From Massilia aquatica (lineage in GTDB: Bacteria; Pseudomonadota; Gammaproteobacteria; Burkholderiales; Burkholderiaceae_D), in the NCBI RefSeq assembly GCF_011682045.1, contig NZ_VVIW01000005.1, positions 186,001 through 250,000 on the forward strand: 64,000 nucleotides of DNA, read 5' to 3'. Positions 24,857 to 34,541 of this stretch are shown piece by piece (the first letter of the stretch is position 1; the number at the start of each line of letters is the position of its first letter). The notes beneath the pieces were generated by a model. The model was not told the origin of the DNA. It did no database searches and saw nothing but the letters and a program-made list of their open reading frames with translations. Both the position numbers and the translations under genes were made by a program.

Positions 24857-27394
24857 ATGACCCTCATGCATCGACTCTCGACGATTGCAGCCGCGTGCGC
24901 TCTCTGCGCCGCTGCTTCCGCACCGGTCTCGGCCGCGTCCGAAACTTACCAATGGAACAGTGTCGCCATGGGCGGCGGCGGCTTCGTGTCGGCGGTGATT
25001 CCTAGCAAGACCCAAAAGGGCCTGGCCTACGCCCGCACCGATGTCGGCGGCGCCTACCGCTGGGACAGCACCAGCGCGCGCTGGGTGCCGCTGCTCGACT
25101 GGGTGTCGGAAGACGAAACCGGCCTCCTGGGCGTCGAATCGATCGCGCTCGACCCGAAAAACCCTGCCAAGGTCTACCTGCTGGCCGGCATCAGCTACTT
25201 CAACAACGGTAAGACCATGATCCTGCGTTCCTCGGATTACGGTAAAACCTTCATCAAGACCGATGTGTCGGCCCTGTTCAAGGCGCACGGCAACGGCATG
25301 GGCCGCCAGAGCGGCGAGCGCCTGCAGGTCGATCCCGGTTCAAGCAATATCCTGTACGTGGGAACGCGCGCCAATGGCCTGTTCAAGAGCACCGACAGCG
25401 GCGCCACCTGGGCCCGCCTGGCCAGCCTGAACGTGACCACCACACCCAACGAAAATGGCATCAACTTCGTCTCGCTCGACCCGTCCAGCGTGGTGGGCGG
25501 CGCGGCCCAGCGCATCGTGGTCGGCGTGTCGCGCTTCGGCCACGTGGGCCCGAACCTGTACCGCAGCAATGATGGCGGCCAGACGTTTGCCCCGGTCGCG
25601 GGCGCTCCGACCGATTTGATGCCGCAACGCGCCGCGCGCGCCAGCGACGGCAACCTGTACGTTACCTACGCCAACGGTGCCGGTCCGCACGGCCACTGGG
25701 CCCAGCCGGAACCGATGGACCGCGGCCAGATCTGGAAGTACAACGTGGGCACGGGCGCCTGGACCAATGTGACCCCGGCCGGCATCGGCTCGGCGTTCAG
25801 CGGCATCAGCGTGGCGCCCGACAATCCGACCACCCTGGTGGCCTCGACCGTCAATACCTATCAACAACAGGGCAACGCCTGGGGCGACCGCATCTACACC
25901 TCGACCAACGGCGGCGCCAGCTGGACCGATGTGATCGCGCGCGGCTTCGCCAAGGACAGCGCGGGCGTGTCGTGGGTGGGCGACAAGGCGATCCACTGGG
26001 CTGGCACGGTCGAGCTCGATCCGTTCGATACCAGGGCGGCGTGGGTCTCGTCCGGTAACGGCATCTTCAAAACGGCCAACATCAACGCCACCCCGGCCAC
26101 CTGGACCTTCAACGTGGCCGGGCTCGAAGAAACCGTGCCGCTGGGCCTGGTCAGCATTCCGGGCGGGCCGCTGGTCTCGGCCATTGGCGACTACGATGGC
26201 TTCCGCCATACCGACACCACCCGCTACGCGCCGATCCACGCGCCGTCGATCGGCACCACCACCGGCCTCGACTTCGCCGCGCGCAAGACCTCGGTGCTGG
26301 CGCGTGCCGGCGGCAACGATTCGCCGGCCATGTATTACTCGACCGACACCGGCGCCAGCTGGAAAAAGACGGCGCTCATGAATGGCAAGAACGGCCAGGT
26401 CGCGCTCTCGTCCGATGGCGCCGTGCTGCTGCACAGCCCCGACAATGCGGCCACCAGCTACCGCTCGACCGACTTTGGAACAAGCTGGACCACCGTCAAC
26501 GGCCTGAACGTGACCAGCGCGCGCCCGGTGGCGGACGCCGTCAACCCGCGCAAGTTTTATGCGTATGACAACGGCCGCGTGTTTGTCAGTAGCGACGGCG
26601 GCGTGTCTTTCGCGCCAAAGGCGACCCTGCAATCGGGCGGCTCGAAAGTCATCCGCACCGTGCCCAATCGCGAAGGCGAGCTGTGGGTGCCCTTGAACGG
26701 AGCGGGCCTGGCGCGCTCGACCGATTCGGGCGCGACCTTCGGCAGCATCGGCAGCGTCAGCCATGCCGGCGCGGTCGGCTTCGGCGCGGCGGCTGCGGGC
26801 GCCACCTTCCCGACAGTCTATATATGGGGGACGGTGGGCGGCGTGAAGGGCGTGCATCGCTCGGTCGACGCCGGCGCCACCTGGGTGCGGGTCAACGATG
26901 ATGCCCACCAGTACGGCGGTCCGGCCAACGGCCAGTTCGTCATCGGCGACATGAACCGTTATGGCGTCGTTTATATGAGTACCGCCGGACGCGGCATCGC
27001 CATGGGCGTGCCAGGCGGCACCACCACGCCGCCAATCGATCCACCGCCACCGGTTGAGCCGCCGCCGCCAACGCCAACGCCGGCTGGCCAGTGCCTCTAC
27101 CAGGTGCGCAGCCAGTGGCCGGGCGGATTCAACGGGGCGGTGCGGATCACCAATCGCGGCGCGGCCGCCATGAACGGCTGGAGCGTGAGCTGGACGTATT
27201 CGGATGGCTCGAAAGTGGCCAGCATGTGGAATGCGGTCTTGAGCGGCAGCAATCCATACACGGCGGCCAATGTCGGCTGGAACGCGCTGATCCAGCCGGG
27301 TCAGACCGTCGAGTTCGGGTTCCATGGCACCAGCGGCAGCGCCGCTAGCCAGGTGCCGGTGCTGGGTGGCACTGCCTGCGCCAAGGCTAAGTAA
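24857..27394 (+). CDS. Secreted GH74 xyloglucanase with C-terminal CBM2
   Basis: An 845-residue secreted glycoside hydrolase. The signal peptide ends near APVSAAS. The GH74 body (about 30-715) has repeated sialidase/BNR-like blades (STDSGATWARL, SNDGGQTFAP, STNGGASWTDV, STDTGASWKKT). The two likely catalytic Asp sites are in ARTDVGGAYRW and SAIGDYDGF. A Pro/Thr linker (about 715-742) leads to a family 2 cellulose-binding module at 746-845, closed by a Cys746-Cys841 pair and carrying exposed Trp residues. GH74 enzymes cut xyloglucan, so plant cell-wall use is likely. It stands alone between trpA and accD, with a LacI-type palindrome before it, and looks like an inserted accessory gene. Confidence 0.9.
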   Translation: MTLMHRLSTIAAACALCAAASAPVSAASETYQWNSVAMGGGGFVSAVIPSKTQKGLAYARTDVGGAYRWDSTSARWVPLLDWVSEDETGLLGVESIALDPKNPAKVYLLAGISYFNNGKTMILRSSDYGKTFIKTDVSALFKAHGNGMGRQSGERLQVDPGSSNILYVGTRANGLFKSTDSGATWARLASLNVTTTPNENGINFVSLDPSSVVGGAAQRIVVGVSRFGHVGPNLYRSNDGGQTFAPVAGAPTDLMPQRAARASDGNLYVTYANGAGPHGHWAQPEPMDRGQIWKYNVGTGAWTNVTPAGIGSAFSGISVAPDNPTTLVASTVNTYQQQGNAWGDRIYTSTNGGASWTDVIARGFAKDSAGVSWVGDKAIHWAGTVELDPFDTRAAWVSSGNGIFKTANINATPATWTFNVAGLEETVPLGLVSIPGGPLVSAIGDYDGFRHTDTTRYAPIHAPSIGTTTGLDFAARKTSVLARAGGNDSPAMYYSTDTGASWKKTALMNGKNGQVALSSDGAVLLHSPDNAATSYRSTDFGTSWTTVNGLNVTSARPVADAVNPRKFYAYDNGRVFVSSDGGVSFAPKATLQSGGSKVIRTVPNREGELWVPLNGAGLARSTDSGATFGSIGSVSHAGAVGFGAAAAGATFPTVYIWGTVGGVKGVHRSVDAGATWVRVNDDAHQYGGPANGQFVIGDMNRYGVVYMSTAGRGIAMGVPGGTTTPPIDPPPPVEPPPPTPTPAGQCLYQVRSQWPGGFNGAVRITNRGAAAMNGWSVSWTYSDGSKVASMWNAVLSGSNPYTAANVGWNALIQPGQTVEFGFHGTSGSAASQVPVLGGTACAKAK

Positions 27395-27447
27395 GCAGTC
27401 ACTCCGCAGCATTCAGGCGCAAAGTAAAGGCTCACTAGCGCCGCAGC

Positions 27448-27472
27448 GCAGCCGGGTCAACGATCCGGCTGC
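27448..27472. terminator. Hairpin between convergent GH74 and Trp-rich genes
   Basis: An 8-bp perfect GC-rich stem (GCAGCCGG / CCGGCTGC) with a nine-base loop lies 53 bases after the xyloglucanase stop and just before the stop of the leftward gene at 27479. It could terminate transcription from either side, though no long T-run is present. Confidence 0.5.
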
Positions 27473-27478
27473 CTTATC

Positions 27479-27700
27479 CTACAGCCAGCCCTGGCGCCAG
27501 AGCGTGTCGTCGCGCAGTGTTTTCCAGGCGATGCGCCGCGTCTGCCGGCTGTGCACGGCATCAATATCGACCCATTCCACAGCGCCGCCCGGCTCCTCGG
27601 GCTCGACCACCCTGGTCACGAGAAAGTGCTTTTCCTTGTTCACCGGCGCCAGCGCCGTCCATTTCGAAAGCAGTAATTTTTTAGGATGCAAGGGATTCAT
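27479..27700 (-). CDS. TIGR02450-type Trp-rich small conserved protein
   Basis: A 73-residue protein starting MNPLHPKKLLLSKWTAL, with NKEKHFLVTRV, EWVDIDAVHSRQTRRI and a terminal WRQGWL. This matches a small family of tryptophan-rich proteins of unknown function widespread in proteobacteria and cyanobacteria. The start at 27700 is chosen because the family begins at MNPLHPKKL; 27718 is in frame upstream. It is the only minus-strand gene between the stress-protein region and the right-hand array. Confidence 0.78.
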   Translation of the reverse strand: MNPLHPKKLLLSKWTALAPVNKEKHFLVTRVVEPEEPGGAVEWVDIDAVHSRQTRRIAWKTLRDDTLWRQGWL

Positions 27701-27885
27701 GCCGGAAGCATAGCGCATCGCATGAGTTCGCGCCGCACGGGGAACCTGTCGACACCGCGCGCATCGAACAGCAGTACTGGCATAGAAAACAATGCTAAAT
27801 AGGCAATTTCCATTCCGTTGTGTTCGACAAGCAGTGTCTTACCGGCTAAACTACCGACCACTAAGATGCCGCAGAAGGAGAATGT

Positions 27886-28758
27886 ATGAGTTGGTTAGAG
27901 AAACTACTGCCCCCACGAATCCAGCGTTCCGACGCTGCCGCGCGCAAGACCATGCCCGAAGGCCTGTGGGTCAAGTGCCCCTCCTGCGAAGCCGTTTTGT
28001 ACCGTACCGACCTCGAATCGAACCTGCACGTCTGCCCGAAATGCAGCCACCACATGCGCATCCGCGCACGCGAGCGCCTCGACGGCCTGCTCGACGAAGG
28101 CGGCCGCTACGAAATCGGCCAGGAAACCCTGCCGGTCGATACCCTCAAGTTCAAAGACAGCAAAAAATACCCTGAACGCCTCAAAGCGGCGATGGAAGCG
28201 ACCGGCGAGACCGACGCGCTGATCGTCATGGGCGGCTCCATCATGAGCCTGCCGGTGGTCGTGGCCGCGTTCGAATTCGAATTCATGGGCGGCTCCATGG
28301 GCTCCGTGGTCGGCGAGCGCTTCGTGCGCGGCGCCCAGATCGCCATCGAGCAAAAAGTGCCGTTCATCTGCATCACCGCCACCGGCGGCGCGCGCATGCA
28401 AGAGGGTTTGCTGTCGCTGATGCAGATGGCAAAAACCACCGCCATGCTGACCAAGCTGTCCGAGAAAAAGCTGCCGTTCATCAGCGTGCTGACCGACCCG
28501 ACCATGGGCGGCGTGTCGGCCTCGTTCGCCTTCATGGGCGATGTGGTCATCGCCGAACCGAAAGCGCTGATCGGCTTTGCCGGCCCGCGCGTGATCGAGA
28601 ACACCGTGCGCGAAAAGCTGCCTGAAGGCTTCCAGCGCGCCGAATTCCTGGTCACCAAGGGCGCCGTCGACATGATCGTCGACCGCCGCAAGATGCGCGA
28701 AGAAATCGCGCGCCTGCTGGCGCTGTTGCAAGACCAGGCGGTTGAAGTCCTGGCTTGA
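27886..28758 (+). CDS. accD: Acetyl-CoA carboxylase carboxyltransferase beta subunit
   Basis: A 290-residue AccD. The zinc ribbon is formed by Cys31, Cys34, Cys50 and Cys53 (CPSC and CPKC). The crotonase-like transferase core follows with [33 protein letters not shown] and [17 protein letters not shown]. With AccA it transfers carboxyl from biotin to acetyl-CoA, making malonyl-CoA for fatty acids. AAGGAGAA precedes the ATG. It resumes the conserved gene order after the GH74 insertion. Confidence 0.97.
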   Translation: MSWLEKLLPPRIQRSDAAARKTMPEGLWVKCPSCEAVLYRTDLESNLHVCPKCSHHMRIRARERLDGLLDEGGRYEIGQETLPVDTLKFKDSKKYPERLKAAMEATGETDALIVMGGSIMSLPVVVAAFEFEFMGGSMGSVVGERFVRGAQIAIEQKVPFICITATGGARMQEGLLSLMQMAKTTAMLTKLSEKKLPFISVLTDPTMGGVSASFAFMGDVVIAEPKALIGFAGPRVIENTVREKLPEGFQRAEFLVTKGAVDMIVDRRKMREEIARLLALLQDQAVEVLA

Positions 28759-28785
28759 TCGCTTACTTCTAGTCTTTGATTCATC

Positions 28786-28841
28786 GCGGTTCATGGCGGA
28801 CGGGCAGGCTTGCCCGGCTCCCATGAGCCGCCGCCGTTTTT
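28786..28841 (+). terminator. Intrinsic terminator between accD and folC
   Basis: A two-part hairpin. The outer stem of 11 pairs (GCGGTTCATGG at 28786-28796 with CCATGAGCCGC at 28821-28831) includes one G-U wobble. The inner stem is CGGGCA/TGCCCG at 28801-28816. A T5 run follows at 28837-28841. It lies 14 bases before the folC ATG, so it may act as an attenuator controlling read-through into folC. Confidence 0.65.
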
Positions 28842-28854
28842 ACAGGGTCACTCC

Positions 28855-30153
28855 ATGTCCACACTCCCCACCACCTTGCCCACCTGGCTGGCCCTGCTCG
28901 AATCGCGCCACGCCGAAATCCACATCAACATGGGCCTGGACCGTGTGCGCCAGGTCAAGGAGCGCATGGCTCTCGCGTTTTCCTGCCCGGTCATCATGGT
29001 GGCCGGCACCAACGGCAAGGGCTCGACCTGCTCGATGCTGGAAGCGATCCTGCTGCGCGCCGGCTACAAGGTGGGCCTGTACATCAAGCCGCACTTCCTC
29101 GACTTTAACGAGCGCGCCCGCATCAACGGCGACCTGGCCTCCGACGACGCCCTCATCGCCAGCTTCAACGCGGTCGAAGCGCAGCGCGGCGACACGGATT
29201 TAACCTACTTCGAATTCACCACCCTGGCCATCATGCACCTGCTGGCTGGCTCGAACCTCGACGTGGCGATCCTCGAAGTGGGCCTGGGCGGGCGCCTCGA
29301 CGCCGTCAACGTGATCGATGCCGATGTGTCCATCGTCACCTCGATCGATATCGACCACACCGACTTCCTCGGCACCACGCGCGACGAAATCGGTTTCGAA
29401 AAAGCCGGCATTTTCCGCCCCGGTAAAGCCGCCATCTGCAGCGACCCGGTACCGCCGCAGTCGCTCATCGACCATGCCGCGGCGATCGGCGCCGACCTGT
29501 GGCTGCTGGGCCGCGACTTCAATTATTCCGGCGACAAGCAGCAGTGGAACTACGGCGGGCGCGAACAGCGGCGCAATTCGCTGGCCTACCCGAGCCTGCG
29601 CGGCGCCAACCAGCTGCTCAACGCCTCGGCCGCGCTGGCCGCGCTCGAAGTGCTGCGCTACGCGCTGCCGGTGGGCGCCCAGGAAGTGCGCACCGGGCTG
29701 GTGGTGGTCGAGCTGCCGGGGCGCTTCCAGGTGCTGCCGGGACGCCCGACCGTCATCCTCGACGTGGCCCACAACCCGCACGCGGCGGCGGCCCTGGCCC
29801 AGAACCTGGGCAACATGGGATTCCATCCCTACACCTACGCCGTGTTCGGCATCATGCAGGACAAGGATATCGACGGCGTGATCGCCCCGATGGCTCACTA
29901 CGTCGACCACTGGTGCGTGGCCAACCTGCCATCGCCGCGCGCGGCCGACGTGGAGATGCTGGCCGATACCCTGGCGGCGCTGCCGCTTGGCGACGCCAAA
30001 CCGGGCGAACGCAGCGTGAATACCTTCGCCGATCCGGCCGCAGCTTTTGCAAATGCAATGAGTCGAGCCGGGGAGAATGATAGAATTGTGGTCTTTGGCT
30101 CCTTCTACACCGTCGCAGGTGTGATGGCTGCCCGAAAATCCTCACATCACTGA
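28855..30153 (+). CDS. folC: Bifunctional folylpolyglutamate/dihydrofolate synthase
   Basis: A 432-residue Mur-ligase-like ATP enzyme adding glutamate to dihydropteroate and to folates. The P-loop is GTNGKGSTCSM, followed by YIKPHFLDFNERARING, the Mg/ATP segment EVGLGGRLDAVNV, IDHTDFLG and DVAHNPHAA. ATG at 28855 is chosen because MSTLPTTLPTWLALLE begins the fold; an ATG at 28810 is in frame. folC follows accD as in most beta- and gammaproteobacteria and precedes the SPOR-domain gene. Confidence 0.95.
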   Translation: MSTLPTTLPTWLALLESRHAEIHINMGLDRVRQVKERMALAFSCPVIMVAGTNGKGSTCSMLEAILLRAGYKVGLYIKPHFLDFNERARINGDLASDDALIASFNAVEAQRGDTDLTYFEFTTLAIMHLLAGSNLDVAILEVGLGGRLDAVNVIDADVSIVTSIDIDHTDFLGTTRDEIGFEKAGIFRPGKAAICSDPVPPQSLIDHAAAIGADLWLLGRDFNYSGDKQQWNYGGREQRRNSLAYPSLRGANQLLNASAALAALEVLRYALPVGAQEVRTGLVVVELPGRFQVLPGRPTVILDVAHNPHAAAALAQNLGNMGFHPYTYAVFGIMQDKDIDGVIAPMAHYVDHWCVANLPSPRAADVEMLADTLAALPLGDAKPGERSVNTFADPAAAFANAMSRAGENDRIVVFGSFYTVAGVMAARKSSHH

Positions 30154-30163
30154 AGAAAAACGC

Positions 30164-31219
30164 ATGGGCTTGTTCTCGTTCCTCAATAAAAACAAGCAAG
30201 AATCCACGGAAGATAGTGGCTATTATTCCAAGTCGGACGACGACAGCGTCGCCGCCCGTGCCCGCTCCAAGCGCGCATCCAGCGCCAACGAACCCGCGGC
30301 GCGCCGCAGCAAGGAAGCGCGCGCCGCCGCCGACCCGGTCCTGCCCGAGAAAAAGCGCGCGCGCCGCCGCCTGGTAGGCGCCATTGCGCTGGCGCTCGGC
30401 GTGGCGGTCGGCCTGCCGATGGTGCTCGACTCCGAACCGAAGCCGCCGGTGGGCGACATCGACATCCGCATTCCATCCAAAGACAAGGTCGCACCGCAGG
30501 CGCAGCCGCGCGCCGTGGCCGCCGCCGATGCGCTCGACAAGCGCGAAGAAATCGTCGAGGTGCCGCCGGCGCCGCTGGTGACCTTGCCGAAAGAGCGGCC
30601 GGTGCCACGGGAAGAAGCCAGCGAGCCGGTGAAACCGAAGCCGGTCGTCAAGCCCGAGCCGAAGCCGGTTGCCAGGGCGGAGCCGAAGCCGGTGGTCAAG
30701 CCCGAGCCGAAAGTCGTCGCCAAGGTCGAGAAGCCGAAGCCCGAACCGAAGCCGGAGCCGAAACACGAGCCGAAGCCGGAGCCCAAGCCGGAACCGAAAG
30801 TCGCCGAGGTCAAACGCGTCGAGAAACCGGTCGAAAAGCCCGTCGAAAAACCGCTTGAAAAACCAGTCGTCAAGGCGCCGCCCAAGGTCGAGGAAAAGGA
30901 AAAGCCGGCCGTCAAGCCGCCGGTGCAGGACGCCCAGCGCGCCATGTCCATCCTTGAAGGCAAGGCGCCCGAGAAAGCCGCCGCCGACGACAACCAGCGC
31001 TACGTGGTGCAGGTCGCGGCGCTCGCCACCCAGGAAAAAGTCAACGAATTGCAGGCCAGGCTGGCCGGCGCGGGCATCCGCTCGTTCACGCACAAGACCT
31101 CGACCCAGTCGGGCGACCGGATCCGCGTGCAGGTGGGACCGTTCAACAAAGATGAAGCCGAAAAAGTGCGCGCCAAGTTAAGCAAGATGGGGCTGTCGGG
31201 CATCATGGTCCCGGGCTGA
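30164..31219 (+). CDS. SPOR-domain inner membrane protein (DedD-like)
   Basis: A 351-residue protein. A basic N-terminal cytoplasmic part leads to one membrane span (RRLVGAIALALGVAVGLPMVL, about 67-87). A long Lys/Pro/Glu-rich region follows, with many KPEPKP-type repeats (about 150-235). The C-terminal SPOR domain runs from about 280 to 350 (YVVQVAALATQEKVNEL onward, RIRVQVGPF). SPOR domains bind denuded septal glycan, so a role in cell division like DedD is likely. It sits between folC and cvpA, the same place as dedD in E. coli. Confidence 0.88.
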   Translation: MGLFSFLNKNKQESTEDSGYYSKSDDDSVAARARSKRASSANEPAARRSKEARAAADPVLPEKKRARRRLVGAIALALGVAVGLPMVLDSEPKPPVGDIDIRIPSKDKVAPQAQPRAVAAADALDKREEIVEVPPAPLVTLPKERPVPREEASEPVKPKPVVKPEPKPVARAEPKPVVKPEPKVVAKVEKPKPEPKPEPKHEPKPEPKPEPKVAEVKRVEKPVEKPVEKPLEKPVVKAPPKVEEKEKPAVKPPVQDAQRAMSILEGKAPEKAAADDNQRYVVQVAALATQEKVNELQARLAGAGIRSFTHKTSTQSGDRIRVQVGPFNKDEAEKVRAKLSKMGLSGIMVPG

Positions 31220-31244
31220 TGATACGGATGCGGGCGGACGCAAG

Positions 31245-31730
31245 GTGACCGAATTCGATTACGTGGTGCTGGTGATCCTGGTGTCCTCGGGCGTCATCGG
31301 CATCCTGCGCGGCCTGGTCAAGGAAATCCTGTCGCTGATCAGCTGGGTGGTGGCCTTCGTCGTCGCCAACGCCTACGGCGCCCAGTTGGCGCCCATGCTG
31401 ACCATGATTCCCGGCGAGACGGTGCGCCTGATGGTGGCCTTCGTGGCGCTGTTCCTCGGCGCCCGCATCGTCATGGGACTGGTCATGATGGCGGTCGACC
31501 TGGTGGTCAAGGCCACCGGATTGAGCATCGTGAACCGCTTGCTGGGCGCCGTGTTCGGGCTCGCGCGCGGGTGTGTGATCGTGCTGGCCGCCGTCATCTT
31601 GTGCGGCATGACCGAGCTGCCCAAGCAGGCTTTCTGGACGGGCGCGGTCACCAGCGCCTGGGCAGAGCAGGGCGCGCGCATGGTAAAGACATTTTTGCCG
31701 CCCGAGCTGGCGCGGCATGTACAGTTTTGA
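31245..31730 (+). CDS. cvpA: CvpA family membrane protein
   Basis: A 161-residue inner membrane protein with four predicted spans (VVLVILVSSGVIGIL, ISWVVAFVVANAY, MVAFVALFLGARIV, LARGCVIVLAAVILC). The family motif RGLVKEILSLISW is present. CvpA was named for colicin V production in E. coli, but its general role is unclear. The start is GTG at 31245. It lies immediately upstream of purF, the conserved cvpA-purF pair. Confidence 0.92.
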   Translation: MTEFDYVVLVILVSSGVIGILRGLVKEILSLISWVVAFVVANAYGAQLAPMLTMIPGETVRLMVAFVALFLGARIVMGLVMMAVDLVVKATGLSIVNRLLGAVFGLARGCVIVLAAVILCGMTELPKQAFWTGAVTSAWAEQGARMVKTFLPPELARHVQF

Positions 31731-31765
31731 CATTCTTTAAAATCAGTAGTCTCTAGGAGCGCTTC

Positions 31766-33286
31766 ATGTGTGGCATCGTCGGCGTCGTCTCGAATAACCC
31801 CGTTAATCAAGTGCTGTATGACGCTTTGCTGCTGTTGCAGCACCGCGGTCAGGATGCGGCGGGGATCGCAACCAGTCATTCCAATATGTTTAGCATGCAC
31901 AAGGCCAATGGCCTGGTGCGTGACGTTTTCCGCACGCGTAACATGCGTTCGCTGCAGGGGAACTCGGGCATCGGCCACTGCCGCTATCCTACCGCCGGTT
32001 CGTCCAGCGAGGAGGAAGCGCAACCGTTCTACGTGAATGCGCCGTTCGGCATCACGCTCGCGCACAACGGCAACCTGACCAACCAGGAACAGCTCAAGTC
32101 CGAGATGTTCCGCAACGACCGCCGCCACATCAACACCGATTCCGACTCGGAAGTGCTGCTCAACGTGCTGGCCCATGAAATCCAGGAATCGACCACCGGC
32201 TTCACGCTCGATCCCGATTCGATCTTCAAGGCGGTGGCCGCGGTGCACCGGCGCGTGCGCGGCGCTTACGCTGTCGTCGCCCAGATCGCCGGCCATGGTC
32301 TGCTGGCCTTCCGCGATCCGTTCGGCATCCGTCCGCTGTGCATCGGCACCAACGAAACCGACAACGGCACCGAATACCTGGTCGCCAGCGAATCGGTGGC
32401 GCTCGAAGGCATGGGCTTTCGCTTCCTGCGCGATATCGCACCGGGCGAAGCGGTCTTCATCGACATGGACATGAAGCTGCACGAGCGCCAGTGCGCCGAC
32501 AATCCGTCGCTCAACCCGTGCGCCTTCGAATACGTGTACCTGGCGCGCCCGGACTCGATCCTCGACGGCGCCTCGGTCTACGCCACGCGCCTGAAAATGG
32601 GCGAATACCTGGCCGACAAGGTGCGCCAGCAATTCAAGTCGGGCGAGATCGACGTGGTCATGCCGATTCCCGATTCCTCGCGTCCGGCCGCGATCCAGCT
32701 GGCCCTCAAGCTGGGCGTGGAATACCGCGAAGGCTTCATCAAGAACCGCTACATCGGCCGCACCTTCCTGATGCCTGGCCAGGCGATCCGCCGCAAGTCG
32801 GTACGCCAGAAGCTCAACGCCATCGGTTCCGAATTCAAGGGCAAGAACGTGCTGCTGGTGGACGACTCGATCGTGCGCGGCACCACCAGCCAGGAAATCG
32901 TGCAGATGGCGCGCGAAGCGGGCGCCCGCAACGTGTTCTTCGCATCGGCCGCGCCGCCGGTGCTGTTCCCGAACGTGTACGGGATCGATATGCCGACCCG
33001 CGATGAACTGATCGCCTACGGCCGCAGCACCGAGGAAGTCTGCCGCGAAATCACGGCCGACGCCCTGGTGTACCAGGATGTCGATGCGCTCAAGCGCGCG
33101 ATTTCCGACGTCAACCCGGCCCTGACCAGCTTCGAGGCGTCCTGCTTCGACGGTGTGTACGTGACCGGCGACGTCACGCCCGCCTACCTGGACCGGCTGG
33201 AATTTGCGCGCCACAATCCGAAAGCCGCACCGGCCGAAGACGCGGCGCGCACCCAGCTGAACCTGAACCTGGCGAACGCCGAGTAA
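31766..33286 (+). CDS. purF: Amidophosphoribosyltransferase
   Basis: A 506-residue first enzyme of purine synthesis. The catalytic Cys2 follows the initiator Met (MCGIVGVV), as needed for the class II glutaminase. [15 protein letters not shown] and [13 protein letters not shown] are glutaminase landmarks, and the phosphoribosyltransferase loop [13 protein letters not shown] binds PRPP. No long propeptide is present. A GGAG ribosome site precedes the ATG. The following PLP-enzyme gene begins three bases after its stop, so the two are probably co-translated. Confidence 0.97.
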   Translation: MCGIVGVVSNNPVNQVLYDALLLLQHRGQDAAGIATSHSNMFSMHKANGLVRDVFRTRNMRSLQGNSGIGHCRYPTAGSSSEEEAQPFYVNAPFGITLAHNGNLTNQEQLKSEMFRNDRRHINTDSDSEVLLNVLAHEIQESTTGFTLDPDSIFKAVAAVHRRVRGAYAVVAQIAGHGLLAFRDPFGIRPLCIGTNETDNGTEYLVASESVALEGMGFRFLRDIAPGEAVFIDMDMKLHERQCADNPSLNPCAFEYVYLARPDSILDGASVYATRLKMGEYLADKVRQQFKSGEIDVVMPIPDSSRPAAIQLALKLGVEYREGFIKNRYIGRTFLMPGQAIRRKSVRQKLNAIGSEFKGKNVLLVDDSIVRGTTSQEIVQMAREAGARNVFFASAAPPVLFPNVYGIDMPTRDELIAYGRSTEEVCREITADALVYQDVDALKRAISDVNPALTSFEASCFDGVYVTGDVTPAYLDRLEFARHNPKAAPAEDAARTQLNLNLANAE

Positions 33287-33289
33287 CGG

Positions 33290-34534
33290 ATGAGCGAGAA
33301 GAAAAGCTACGGCTTCACCACGACCATCCTGCACAACGACCGGCAAAAGCCGATCGAGCATGGGTCGCTGCACAAGCCGATCCACACCTCGGTCACCTTC
33401 GGCTACAACGACGCGCGCCAACTGGCGTCGGTGTTCCAGGGGAAGGAGCCGGGCTTTCGCTACGGCCGCCAGGGCAATCCGACCATCTCCGCGCTCGAAG
33501 ACAAGATCACCAAGATGGAAGACGGCGTGTCCACCTTGTGCTTTGCGACCGGGATGGGAGCCATCGGCGCGGTGTTCCAGGCGCTGCTGCGCGCCGGCGA
33601 CCAGATTGTGTCGTCGTCGTTCTTGTTCGGGAACACCAACAGCCTGTGGCAAACCGCCGCGGGGCAGGGCGTGGACGTGGCGTTTGCCGATGCGACCGAC
33701 GTGGCCAATGTGGAAGCGGCGCTCACGCCGGCCACCCGGCTGGTGTTCGTCGAAACCATCGCCAACCCGCGCACGCAGGTGGCGGATTTGGCGCGCATTG
33801 GCCAGTTGTGCAAGAAACGCGGCATTCTGTTCGTGGTCGATAACACCATGACCTCGCCCTACCTGTTCCGGCCTAAAACGGTCGGTGCGGGACTGGTGGT
33901 GAACGCCTTGACCAAGTCGATCGGAGGCCACGGCAATGCGCTCGGCGGCAGCCTGACCGACACCGGCATGTATGACTGGAGCGCGTTCCCGAACATCGCG
34001 GCCAACTACAAGCGCAATCCGCCGGCGCAGTGGGGCATGGCGCAGTTGCGCGCCAAGGCCCTGCGCGACTTCGGCGCCTCGCTGGCGCCGGAAGCGGCGC
34101 ACCATATCGCGGTGGGGGCGGAAACGCTGGCGCTGCGCATGGAGCGGGCATCGAGCAATGCGCTGGCGGTCGCGCGCATGTTAGAGGCCGACGAGCGCGT
34201 GGCGGCGGTGCATTACCCGGGCCTGGCCTCGCACCCGCAGCATGCGCTGGCCACCGATCTGTTCAAGGCCTACGGTTCGCTGTTCAGTTTTGAACTGAAA
34301 GACGGCATCGACTGCTTCGATTACCTCAATCGCCTCAAGCTCGGTATTTCGGCCAGTAACCTGGGCGATACGCGCACCCTGGTCATTCCGGTCTCGCACA
34401 CCATCTTTTACGAGATGGGTGCCGAGCGGCGCGCCAGCATGGGCATTGCCGAATCGCTGATCCGGGTGTCGGTCGGCATCGAAGACAGCGCCGACTTGCT
34501 CGACGATTTTCAGTCGGCGCTGGCGGTCGCTTAG
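33290..34534 (+). CDS. Cys/Met-metabolism PLP enzyme (cystathionine gamma-synthase / sulfhydrylase family)
   Basis: A 414-residue enzyme of the trans-sulfuration fold. The PLP-binding Lys is in NALTKSIGGHGNALGG, RYGRQGNPTISALE contacts the neighbouring subunit's cofactor, CFATGMGAI binds phosphate, and RVSVGIEDSADLLDDF is the C-terminal signature. It could be an O-acetyl/O-succinylhomoserine sulfhydrylase or a cystathionine gamma-synthase; sequence inspection alone does not decide between them. Burkholderiales often have such a gene (metZ) directly after purF. Its stop lies eight bases from the stop of the convergent SWIM gene. Confidence 0.87.
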   Translation: MSEKKSYGFTTTILHNDRQKPIEHGSLHKPIHTSVTFGYNDARQLASVFQGKEPGFRYGRQGNPTISALEDKITKMEDGVSTLCFATGMGAIGAVFQALLRAGDQIVSSSFLFGNTNSLWQTAAGQGVDVAFADATDVANVEAALTPATRLVFVETIANPRTQVADLARIGQLCKKRGILFVVDNTMTSPYLFRPKTVGAGLVVNALTKSIGGHGNALGGSLTDTGMYDWSAFPNIAANYKRNPPAQWGMAQLRAKALRDFGASLAPEAAHHIAVGAETLALRMERASSNALAVARMLEADERVAAVHYPGLASHPQHALATDLFKAYGSLFSFELKDGIDCFDYLNRLKLGISASNLGDTRTLVIPVSHTIFYEMGAERRASMGIAESLIRVSVGIEDSADLLDDFQSALAVA

Positions 34535-34541
34535 CGGTCGC

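Noticed and set aside
25340-27412. A 690-codon open frame antisense to the GH74 gene
   Set aside because: The sense strand encodes a complete GH74-CBM2 protein with a signal peptide; the antisense product is Arg/His/Ala-rich without motifs.
31727-31765. A TTGACA hexamer over the cvpA stop as a purF promoter
   Set aside because: No acceptable -10 hexamer lies 16-18 bases downstream; purF is more simply co-transcribed with cvpA.
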